DNA of 64,000 bases from Saxidomus purpurata (taxonomy: Eukaryota > Mollusca > Bivalvia > Venerida > Veneridae): positions 28,507,547 to 28,571,546 of the forward strand of contig JAFMSR010000003.1 in NCBI GenBank assembly GCA_022818135.1, written 5' to 3'. Position 1 is the stretch's first letter, and each line of letters opens with the position of its first letter. A model generated the notes under the pieces. The model did not search any database. It saw nothing but the letters and a program-made list of their open reading frames with translations, and was not told the DNA's origin. The position numbers were made by a program, and so were the translations under genes. Below, piece by piece: positions 1 through 11,600 of this stretch.

Positions 1-349
1 ATAGTATTCGAATATGATTATTTTTCGAAATATACATTTTTAAATACAAAGTTAGCAGAATACACATATTCGTATTTGGCAAGACTACAAACAGCAAACA
101 ACATACGCTCTTAAGAGCTTTTGAACCCGTGACGATTTTGTGCGGAAAATACATTTATTATGTATCAATGTTAGTTATGCTGTATAATAAACAAAATTAT
201 TCATAGCGAATGCAAAATTTGTAACAAAAATTATGTTTCAAAAAGATAGATGGTCGGGGCGATTTTTGAGAATATGAAAGAAATGAGTCTACTTACTAGA
301 TTTCAGAGTAAAAATTCCTGTCAAGTTTTATCTTTATGCAATAAGAAGG
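1..349. other. No gene recognised
   Basis: AT-rich sequence with stops in all frames. I see nothing that supports a gene or a known repeat. Confidence 0.5.
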
Positions 350-419
350 CGCCCTGACCGTGACGCGAACCCGTGACCATTGGCTTACAGGGCTCTCCCG
401 ACTGAGCTTACCGGTCGCT
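350..419 (-). repeat. tRNA-derived SINE head
   Basis: On the minus strand, gcgaccggtaagctcagtcg carries a box A-like word (taagctcagtcgggagag) and ggttcgcgtc is a box B-like word about 40 bases on. The first bases (gaccg) can pair with cggtc near the end, like an acceptor stem. Mismatches and the context argue for a SINE-type pol III unit and not a working tRNA gene. It resembles the one at 15895. Confidence 0.55.
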
Positions 420-429
420 TATATATTTT

Positions 430-1780
430 CTTCCCCATTGTGATCACGTCCTTATCGTAACACGTACTCGATATATTGGCCGTTAATCACTGGTTGAGAA
501 CGTACACTCATACCAACATATTAGTTTGAAAACATACTATTATCAAAACTTCTAACGCCCCTTAGTATATATTGTGCAGTAAGTCAACTAATCGGAAACA
601 AGTCCGTTATGAAATTTAGAACATATCACAAACATTATATCTTCAAAAGGACTGCAAACTTTTAAACAATTTCGACATCAACCCTTTCTTTTACGATCGA
701 TTCTATGACATGACCATACAAACTGAAATTCAAAAAAAAAATGTATTTATCTGCCGACTAAGATATGACAAAAACAATCGATTTTCGCAAACTTATATCA
801 CATAATGTTACTTTTAAGATAACAAATTCATAAAAACAGTATTAAAATTTAACAAATTACAAATTCAGCAATAACTTTCACGAAATAATCCGGCTAAGTA
901 ATCTGAACCGCGCTCCACTATTAGCGCGTGTGAGCGCGTCATTCTGTAATGATTCATGTACTATTTAAACATCTACTGCGCATTTTGACACAAGGTAAGG
1001 TCGAATAACACATCTCGCGACTTTAACGCCACATATTTGAAATTGAACTTTGAGTCAACACAATATTATGATACTTGCTTTAGTATCTCTCGATAATTTA
1101 AAGGATGTACAATACTTTGTTACAAAATTATGGACATATTTTATGAAAGTTTAATTTATGCTACAAATAAAGTGTTCGTACAGGTGAACAGACAGTAAGC
1201 CAAAGGTAAAATTGAATTGTCAATTCATATCAAAATTTAAAAAACATGAGATAATTACTAGCCAACTCAAATGAAAAATAGAAGATTTTTGTTTTCTAAT
1301 AGCGTAAATAAGCGAAAAGTAAATGTAACACATTCTTGTTGTTGCGCGCTGCTTTCTAAAATACCTATCGATGCACGCGCAACTTCGGACATATTGTTCA
1401 CCCATCCGGTAAATCGGTGAATAGAGTTAAAAATGAGCGAAATTATTACATAACATTATTTCCCAAAACTTCAAATGCATTTCTAGAATTTTTTGTTGAT
1501 ATATGATGGATAAAACAAAATAATATTCAATATTGAACTAGGGGGCGTTTTGTTATGTGTATAAGATATTTACGTACTAAAATCATACTAAAGTATGTCC
1601 CACCTTATTTTGGACCACTGGTTTCTTGTCGCTATTGCATGTATTTTTGCTCTCGGTAGTATCTATGTACATGTAACTGGAAATTTAATATCTCCATGCA
1701 TCTTTTTTTATTTTTCCATTATTTTTTACCAAAACGTTAAAATCCGCATTTTTGTGATTTTCTCCATAGGGCGTAATGCA
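430..1780. other. No gene recognised
   Basis: AT-rich DNA with only short chance frames. No domain, repeat structure or RNA gene was recognised. Confidence 0.5.
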
Positions 1781-1784
1781 AAGT

Positions 1785-1845
1785 GACGTCGCGTTGATTT
1801 CCAAGATGGCGGCGTCCATAGCTGACGTAACCAGGGACGTACTCA
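1785..1845. promoter_or_regulatory. CRE- and YY1-like cluster
   Basis: Within 60 bases lie gtgacgtcgc, ccaagatggcggcg and ctgacgtaacc: two CRE-like sites flanking a YY1-type aagatggcgg word in a locally GC-rich patch. Such clusters occur at animal housekeeping promoters, but I find no first exon next to it. The same motif pair occurs inside the 879-bp repeats near 12.1 and 13.0 kb, so it could also be a repeat promoter. Confidence 0.3.
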
Positions 1846-3780
1846 AAATTACCAACGTCGAAAGAGACAAATTTTTGCGGTGCATATCTGTTATTTAATA
1901 AATGTATAGATGCCGACCTGAACAAATCCGCATCGACTGTTCAACGATTTCGGCATACCAAACTTACTTTAAATCACCGGCATCGTTGAAAGAAATGGGG
2001 CTTTCTTTGGGAGTCCACCATAACATTATGAGACCACTACCATATATTTTGAGACATGAAAATTATTTATAAAACTATTCTTTTGTGAATAGAACTTTGA
2101 AAAAAATAGTATGAATCCCTAAACCGCGCGTCACAGAATAGACACGGCAAGACTGTCACTCCCGTAACAGGTAATGTTTCAAGTACATCTATACAGACCA
2201 CGGACATACAGACGCACGCACACATGTCAAATATCATTTATTACTTAGAATATATTTTATACAACAATAACAATCCATTTTAAAGCCTTCGTACTGACAT
2301 TTATATCAGACACTTAGATCTGTCACTTTTCGCTTAATTCTAAAGTAGAATACCCCACTTTGTTGCGTAATTTGCGACCCAATCTGTCGTCGGATAAGAA
2401 ATAACACCTACTTAGCCGTTATGCTAAAAGCCTGAAGCACTTATTAAAATGAATTTGAAATCGATACGTAACTCAAACTGTTGACGATGAAGACATCCGG
2501 TGTAGCCCATTTACAGTACATGTACAGTTCATGTATTGCGTCCAGACGGACAAAGCACTTCGAAATGATTTTTTCCCACGAGAGAACTCTACTGGCTACA
2601 ATATCTGGTTAGCAGGCACATTTTCTGTAAAAATGGAAAACATTGCCTCTATCCAGATTTCCAGACCCTGACAAAATACATACAATGTATTATGTGCAAG
2701 CGACGATAGGACGATGCGCAGGGAAATCGCACCGACTATCTTTTTTTAAAGATATTACTTGTTAATAGTATTATTAATGAAAAAAACTAAATATGTAGAT
2801 ACGATGATTTTACGCAGCGATCGAATTTAAAATTGGCTTACCATAAATCTGGGATCAATTCAAATAACAAGTAAAATGATTGTTACGAAATTTGAAAGTC
2901 CAGTATACATCAGTATGACTAGCATGATCATACAAGTTGTAGTTTGTCGTGACTATGAGTAAACGAAACAGTTCTCGATACATGTACTATTATCTTTGTC
3001 TACCGTGTAAGCTTCATCCACGACCAAAGCCCTATACATTCTCTTGTAAGCTTTATCTACGACCAAATGCCTATACAGTACAATAAGATTCGTTTGTGTT
3101 ATTTCCATTTATTAAGCTACCAGTATGCATAAGGGGATGCATGCGCGCAAATGCCCGACTACGTCGGATCCGCTCGTGTCGCCTAGATGTGTTATCATAC
3201 TACGTCATCTGGCAAGTTTCGGAGAATTGAAATTTATGTTGTCGTTTTAAGGTCAATAGAACAAGACTGCCTGAAGGAGAATAAAGGATTTATAATGCAT
3301 CTGATTATAATATTGAAATGTCCCCCGAACATTTGAGTGAAAAAAACGTGAACTTTGGCGTAACTTCTCTGTAACGAAAGAGTAAAGGTCAATGGCGTCC
3401 AATGTAAACAATGCCGAGTCTCCATAGAAAAATGAAAATCGGCATCTCTACAAAATGACGTGATTGTAAATCAAAAACGCTTAAAATTCCTGAGGGTGAC
3501 TTTTTTGTAGATCAGAAAACAGGTAAAATTTATACGAAAACCGCTCAGGTTTTTTCAGTTCAGGTTAAAGTGGAGGTTCAAAGTGGAATGGAACAGACTT
3601 TAGATGCCCATGTGCAACATGTCGACCCCGCCAGCTGTCAAAAGGTCTAACTCCTTACCAAGTAGAAATAGGTTAAAAAAACACCTAAAAAATAGGATGT
3701 AACATGCATGTTGTACCACAGAAAAGTGGTCTCGATTTTTATCTACGGCCAGTAATAAAGAAGTTACAATATAAGCTATT
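1846..3780. other. No gene recognised; one short local duplication
   Basis: No coding region supported. At 3010-3085 a ~45-bp segment (cttcatccacgaccaaagcc and ctttatctacgaccaaatgc) is directly repeated. The rest is unremarkable AT-rich sequence. Confidence 0.5.
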
Positions 3781-3789
3781 TATAGTAAC

Positions 3790-4345
3790 AGCAAAGGGAA
3801 GCTATTCTAAAAAACAGGGTAGCTCATGGTGGTGAACATTTGTGCCAAGTAACATCGAAATCCCTCCATGCATGAAGAAGAAATGCTCTGGACAAAGATA
3901 TTCTTGAATTTGACCTACAATCTCTAACTGTGAGCTTGACCTAGGGACCTGGTTCTTGTGCATGACACTCCATCTCATGGTGGTCAACATTTGTGCCAAA
4001 TTACATCAAAATCCCACCAAGCATGAAAAAGAAATGGTCCGGACAAAGTCATTTTTGAGTTTTTCTTTTATCTGACCTTACGCTTCTAAGTGTGACCTTG
4101 ACCTTGAAACTAAGGACCTGGTTCTTACGCATAACACCCTATCTCACAATGGTGAATATTTGTACGAAGTTACATTAAAATCCCTCAATGCATGAAGTAG
4201 ATATGCTCCGGACAAAGTCATTCTTGAGTTTGACCTTTAATCTCTAAGTGTGACCTTGACTTTAGACCTAGGGACCTTGTTCTTGTGCATGACACTCCGT
4301 CTTATGATGGTGAACATTTGTGCCAAGTTATTTAAGAATCCCTTG
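3790..4345. repeat. Pearl-like tandem array, variant of the 170-bp family
   Basis: About three units of ~170 bp, each with catggtggtgaacatttgtg, a cc(a/t)(t/c)gcatgaa word, a ccggacaaagtcattcttga word and tgtgaccttgacc. It is related to, but distinct from, the array between 4700 and 5600 on the other side of the CCP exon. Confidence 0.75.
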
Positions 4346-4514
4346 ATCCATGATTGTATATATGAGGGCGTGTGTGCGTGTGCGTACGTGCGTGTGTGCC
4401 TTTTCTGTATTCTGTTATTTTAAGGCTGGTGGACGATACTCCCCAACCCCTTTCACACATATGATGGGATAAAAAAAATATATATATACGTATGTGTTGC
4501 TGTATTTTACATAC

Positions 4515-4685
4515 CAAAGATGGTACATAGTGCTTCAGTTCCGTTCCAGCCTGATTCAGTACACATGACGGTCTCATACCCTTCAAGCTTGTAACCAGAA
4601 TCGCAGGACTGTTTAGCAGTTTGTCCAAATGTCGTGCCTGATATAGCCGTAAAGTGTCCGTTAGTTATATTCCGTGTACCACAAT
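4515..4685 (-). CDS. CCP/sushi exon, repeat copy A (last in the window)
   Basis: A 171-bp phase 1-1 exon ending in donor tttg|gtatgt, so further exons must lie below 4515, but I recognise none there. It differs from its sisters by His in NGHF, where the others have NGQF. It keeps four Cys, Trp and both N-glycosylation sequons. Confidence 0.83.
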
Positions 4686-6586
4686 CTACAAAGACCAAAA
4701 TTACGCCATTAAACACAGTATCAGATAACAAGAGCTGTACCTCATAAGTGACGAATGCCCCCGATAGATTTTTCTCACAGACTGTCCTCTCCATGTGCTC
4801 AACAATTGTGCCATGTAATTCCAAAAGCCTTCCATGTATCACAGAGTTACCATGCATACACTATTCCATTACGTTGAAACTTTATGTGTGACCCTGACTT
4901 TTGAGGTACGGACGTGGGTCTTGCACGCCACACAATGTCTTGATGTCCTGAACATTTATGCCAAGTTATTTCATATTCAATCAATGCATGACAAAGTTAC
5001 AGTCCTGGCACGAATGTGTGCATATTTACAGGATTCTATTACTTTCAAACTCTCAGTTTGACCTTGACCTTGGAGGTAGGGACGTGAATTTTGTACTTGA
5101 CAAGTCGTCCTGATGTGCTAAATATTTGTGCCAAGTAATTCTGAAATCCTTCAATGCATGAGAAAGTTACAGTCCGGAAATGAATGTATGTATATATTTA
5201 GTATTCCATTACCTATAAACACTAAATGTGAGCTTGGCTCTTGAGGTAGGGACGTTGGTCTTGCACGCGACACGTAGTCTTCATGTACTGAACATTTGTG
5301 CCAAGTTATTTTTAAATCCTTCCATGCATGACAAAGTTACAGTCAGGACACGAAGGTGTGTATATATACAGGATTCTATTACTTTCAAACTCTAAGTGTG
5401 ACCTTGAACTTTGAGGTAGGGATGGGGGTCTTGCACGCGACACGTCGTCTTGATATGCTGAACGATTGTGCCAAGTTACTTTAAAATCCTTCAATGCATG
5501 ACAAAGTTACAGCCCAAACACGAAAAAATGTAAGGGCGGACGCACGGACGGACGGACTGACGGACGGACGGTGCGATTTTAATATGCAACCCTTCGGGGG
5601 AATAAAAACGACACTTCATCATATTGGAATTTAACAATAACAAAATTTCGACGTTTTTTAACAATTTTCTAAATAAAATGGTATATCTGGAAGTTCAGAA
5701 ATAATACAAAAATTTCATCTCCTAGTGTCTCGACCTTAAATATATTCGACTGTTAAAACAAAGGGTAAAAGAAATTATAAACTTTGATAAAAACTGTCGA
5801 ACTGTTAACGTCGTTAATGTTTGGTAAATTTCATACAAGCTGGCGAAATGTCTTCCTTATGGTTTTGTTGTTTCGTTTACGTTCAAGTATCACCGAATAA
5901 TCAACGAAGAAGACAGTTTTGTTTTACCATAAATATGCAGTCGCATTATCTATAGCTTAAGCTCCTTTTACATTTTCCGACATGCCAGGAAGAGTGGGTA
6001 TGGTGTGTATTTTTTCTTACTTAAAAACCGATACAAATATGTATTCAAAATACATACATCTTATTTACAGACAAAAGTACACATTATATATATGAGGGCG
6101 TGTGTGTGCGTACGGCGTGTGTGCCTTTTCTGTATTATGTTATTGTAAGGCTGGTAGACAATGCTCCCCAACCCCTATCACACCTATGACGGGGATAAAA
6201 AAAAACGGGGTGACCTCGATGAGGGGGCCTATTTTTTTTTGCCCTGATGATATAGAGAAACCGGTTGGCAAATACAAATAGAAAACTCACATAGTGTCAT
6301 TATTTTCATTTTTTTATAATTTACTTATTCCGGCATATCGTTTAACATTTTTATATATATATATATATATAAAAATATATAAAAAATATATATATATCGT
6401 GAAAAATTCAAAAAAATGTGCCGGAAAAAAGTTAAATATATTAAAAGATAAAAACACAGTCCATGAGATAATTAAATTATTATTTGCCAACCGGTTTCGC
6501 TTTCATGCTCATCAGGGCAAATATGCATGAAAGCGAAACCGGTTGGCAAATAATAATTTAATTATCTCATGGACTGTGTTTTTATC

Positions 6587-6657
<71 letters not shown>

Positions 6658-8612
6658 CTAAGGTTTAAAACCCTTTAAATGCCGGAAAAGGCAATATATA
6701 TAAGTAATTAAATAAAAATGACTTGATATGGCTTTAAAATAATGATTTAATTAACTAAATTAACTGTGCTACGCGTTTCATACAATTCATCAGGCACAAT
6801 TGTAGTGAATGACGTTGTTTCCATGACGTTGACGTCATAACTTCCTGCAAGGGAGATTACTGTTGTAAAAATGCAGATAATTAATGTAAATTGATGGCGT
6901 TAAGCCTTGGTTTGAATTTGTTAATAAAATAATTTTCTTTTGCTAACCTAGCTGAAACACATTTATTTTTTAATTTAAAGAAAGGAAACATTTCAAATTC
7001 TTTATTTCCACATCTATCTAAATGTTCACTTAAAGGAATTTGTCTTGTTGAAGGGTCCCTTATTTGTTGTGAATGGATTGTTCTACGTGTTCTTAGTTTT
7101 TCTCCAGTTTAGAAGCAATGCAATTTTGGTTAGACAAACACCCTGAGCTCATACATGAAAGGTTTTCACGTGACTTTATTATTATTGGAATTAAAACCAT
7201 TTTGGAAAATAATACTTTTTCGTTTAATGATACATACTACAAGCAAATTAAAGGAACGGCAATGGGAACAAAATTTGCCCCAACATATGCTGCTTTGGTT
7301 TTAGCATATTTGGAAGAAAATTATACACATTATTAAAAAACAGTCATGGTGCAGAGTTTTGTAATTATATCAAAGAATACTGGAAAAGATTTCTTGACGA
7401 CTGTTTTATTTTGTGGCCACATTCATTTCATGATTTGCAACAATTCCACATAGTATTAAACCAATTACATCCTGACATTCAATTTACTATAGAATACAGC
7501 AACACCAGTTTACCCTTCTTGGATATATTAATTACCAAACAAAACACTGTAATTGAAACAGATATATATTACAAACCAACAGATTCTAAGCAGTATCTCA
7601 GTTTCAATTCTTGTCATCCTAAACACACCAAAACAAATATACCTTATGCATAAGCTAGAAGAATTTGCACTATAGTTTCAAACACTACACTCAAAGACAT
7701 TCGCTTACATGAATTAAACTTCTCACTTATAAATAGAGGCTACCCAAAAACATTAATACAAGACAGCATACAAAAAGCTTTAAAAACGCCAAGATCGATT
7801 TTTAAGAATTAAACCTAAACAGTTTAATGACAGTATTCCTTATGTCTCAACTTTCAATCCTCAAAATCAAGAACTTTTTCATAACATAAGAAATACCTTG
7901 CCGCTTTTACAAAATGACGCTGATATGTCTATTATCTTAAATAACGTAAAATTATTAACAGCAAAAAGACAAGCACCAAACTTAAAAAAGTTACTAACAA
8001 AAGCAAAATTCACAGAAACTAAAAACTAAATCATTTAAAAGTAACAAAAGCCACAAACCCAACTGTTCGCTTTGCCAACATATCGTTGAAAATTCTTTTT
8101 ACAGTTTCAAAGGAAAAAAATTCTACGTAAACCAGGATATGTCATGCGATGTACAAAAGTATTGTATGTTATAACGTGTACCGGGTGTAGGGAATACTAT
8201 ATTGGCCAAACTGGAAAAAACTAAGAACACGTAGAACAATCCATTCACAACAAATAAGGGACCCTTCAACAAGACAAATTCCTTTAATGAACATTTAGAT
8301 AGATGTGGAAATAAAAGAATTTGAAATGTTTCCTTTCTTTAAATTAAAAAAAAATGTGCTTCAGCTAGGTTAGCAAAAAGAAAAATATTTTATTAACAAA
8401 TTCAAACCAAGGCTTAACGCCATCAATTTACATTAATAATCTGCATTTTTACAACAGTAATCTCCCTTGCAGGAAGTTATGACGTCAACGTCATGGAAAC
8501 AACGTCATTCACTACAATTGTGCCGATGAATTGTATGAAACGCGTAGCACAGTTAATTTAGTTAATTAAATCATTATTTTAAAAGCCATATCAAGTCATT
8601 TTTATTTAATTA

Positions 8613-8663
<51 letters not shown>

Positions 8664-11600
8664 AGTTTACGGGCGATCAAATATGTACACGGATCGATTA
8701 ACCAATCGGAAAGCGAGCATTTTGGTAGCGGTATTATATATACGTATGTGTTGCTGTATTTTACATACCAAAGATAGTACATAGTGCTTAATATTAGTTA
8801 TTAGTTATAGCCTTACGGCTCGGGCGACATACAATACAAAAAGGGTACATGTCCAGATGTACACGGCAAAAACCTGTATAACGATTATATAATACCGCAA
8901 TTTAAAATTATTGCGCTATTTCACAAGAATATGTATTTTCAATAATCTTAAAATGGAGCCGTATCGATCAAATATGTACACGGATCGATTAACCAATCGG
9001 AAAGCGAGCATTTTGGTAGCGGTATTATATATACGTATGTGTTGCTGTATTTTACATACCAAAGATAGTACATAGTGCTTCAGTACCGTTCCACCCGGAT
9101 TCAGTACACATGACAGTCTCATACCCTTCAAGCTTGTAACCGGAATCACAGGACTGTTTAGCAGTTTGTCCAAATGTCGTGCCTGATATAGCCGTAAATT
9201 GTCCGTTAGTTATATTCCGTGTACCACAATCTACAAACAAAGACCATAAAGTACGCCATTAAACAAAGTAACAGATAACAAGAGCTGTCCCTCATAAGTG
9301 ACGAATGCCCCGGCGAGATTTTTCTCACAGACATGTGTCCTCTTCATATGCTCTACAACTGTGCCATGTAATTCTAAAAGCCTTCCATGCATGATAGAAT
9401 TACCATGAATACAAAAAAAAAATATTCCATTACCTTTAAATTTTATGTGTGACCTTGACTTTGAGGTACGGACGTGGGTCTTGCACGCAACACATTGTCT
9501 TGATATCATTTCGAGGGTTCGGCGCAATACTATACTAACTGCTTTCCACATTTCCACAGAAGGAAAAAACTCTATTTTTTCACAATGTTAAGACTACTAT
9601 AACTTGGGATGTGAACTACAAATGAGATATGTTTTTATGATAGATTGGAGTTTTAATAGGAACTTTATCTATATGTGACTTTCAAGGAAAAATTTGAGTT
9701 ACTATAGTCTTGCCTCTGAAAATCCTTATTTGACTATGGAAGTTTTAGTGCAAGACTTTATTAACTTGAGTTAACATAGTCTTGCTAGTATTATTTTATG
9801 AGATTATCAACTTGATTCTCATGCAAGACTATATTGTATCTTAAAAATAAATAAGAATTAAACCTTTTAATATTGTTTCTACTAAAATTTATTTTTATAG
9901 CCTGACGATTGAGTTATATAAAAGAATTGATAAAAACATCATACTCTTTGATTTGTCACATCTATGTATGATAACTATTCCTTAAGAGCTTTTGAGTAAC
10001 GGTGACTTTTATGTCGAACTAGCATTATTCATTTTGAACAAATTAAATTATGCATTTTGTAAATATGTATGAAAAAGTCAAAGGGATATAATTTGATAGG
10101 GATACTGTCACTGTTCTTTCAAAAAGAGGTTCAATTTACTGTCAACATTTATTTTGTTGTTCAGATTTATATTACTTCTAGAAGTGAGAAAAATGGACAT
10201 ATTAATTTCATGTCATTCTATTAATGCAGGGCTTCCCCTGCCAATATCACCAACAGCACACATTCTGCAGAGTTGCGAAATAAATTTGAAATAGGAGACA
10301 AAAGTTAAGGCCACATCTGTCCAAATTCTAATATCGCTGTTCGCAATTGAAAGTTTTACTCCAGTACAAGTAGTTGTGTTCGTGATTGAAAGTTTAACTC
10401 TAGTACAAGTAGTTGTGTTCGTGATTGAAAGTTTTACTCCAGTACAAGTAGTTGTGTTCGTGATTGAAAGTTTTACTCAAGTACAAGTAGTTGTGTTCGC
10501 GATTGAAAGTTTTACTCCAGTACAAGTAGTTGTGTTCGTGATTGAAAGTTTTACTCCAGTACAAGTAGTTGTGTTCGTGATTGAAAGTTTTACTCCAGGA
10601 CAAGTAGTTATGTTCGTGATTGAAAATTTTACTCCAGTACAAGTAGTTATGTTCGCGATTGAAAGTTTTACTCCAGTACAAGTGGTTATGTTCACGATTG
10701 AAAGTTTTACTCCAGTACAAGTAGGTGTGTTCGTGATTGAAAGTTTTACTCCAATACAAGTGGTTGTGTTCGTGATTGAAAGTTTTACTCCAGTATAAGT
10801 GGTTGTGTTCATGATTGAAAGTTTTACTCCAGTACAAGTAGTTGTGTTCGCGATTGAAAGTTTTACTCTAGTACAAGTAGTTATGTTCGTGATTGAAAGT
10901 TTTACTCCAGTACAAGTAGTTATGTTCGCGATTGAAAGTTTTACTCTAGTACAAGTGGTTATGTTCGCGATTGAAAGTTTTACTCTAGTATAAGTAGTTA
11001 TGTTCGCAATTGAAAGTTTTACTCAAGTACAAGTGGTTGTGTTCGCGATTGCAAGTTTTACTCCAGTACGAGTGGTTATGTTCGTGATTGAAAGTTTTAC
11101 TCCAGTACAAGTGGTTATGTTCACGATTGAAAGTTTTACTCAAGTACAAGTGGTTATGTTCGCGATTGAAAGTTTTACTCCAGTACAAGTGGTTATATTT
11201 ACGCTCGAAAGTTTTACTCCAGTACAAGTGGTTATATCTGCGCTTGAAGTTTTACTCAAGTACAATAATAATTAATTTGGGCTGGAGTTCAAGTGGTGTT
11301 ATATGTGGGCGAAAATTTATCTCCTGTATAAATTGAAGTACGTGCACTTGAAGATTTTACTCAGGCAAAACTGGTTATATTTGCGGTTGAATATTTTAAT
11401 CTTGTGCAAGTGGTTATATCTTACTCCTGTATAAGTGATTATATTTGGGGTCAAACATTTTACTCCTGTACAAGTTGTTATGACTGCGGTCGGAAATTTC
11501 ACTCCAGTACAAGTGGTTATATTTGCGTTCAAAGATTTTACTCCTGTATAAGTGGTTGCATTTGCGCCATTTTGTGGTTGCAAATGTTATGAATTACAGA

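Larger units (their letters stand above)
6690..8625 (+). mobile_element. Penelope-like element with inverted 5' copy
   Basis: The segments 6694-7110 and 8209-8624 are near-identical in opposite orientation, giving ~415-bp inverted arms around a reverse-transcriptase remnant. An inverted, 5'-truncated copy of the element's own 3' part upstream of the body is a known hallmark of Penelope insertions. The arms contain the C-terminal part of the GIY-YIG endonuclease, a TGACGTCA site and a hammerhead motif. TA microsatellites bound both sides. It is inserted in the intron between CCP exons B and A. Confidence 0.82.

Noticed and set aside
6294..6530. 78-codon frame with IYIYIKIYKKYIYI
   Set aside because: Translation of a TA microsatellite and of the palindrome; not a gene.
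10376..11275. Long repetitive protein frames on both strands (FVIESFTPVQVV... and the mirror frame)
   Set aside because: They follow from a 39-bp stop-free unit; frames open on both strands at once, and no start, splice or promoter context supports a gene.
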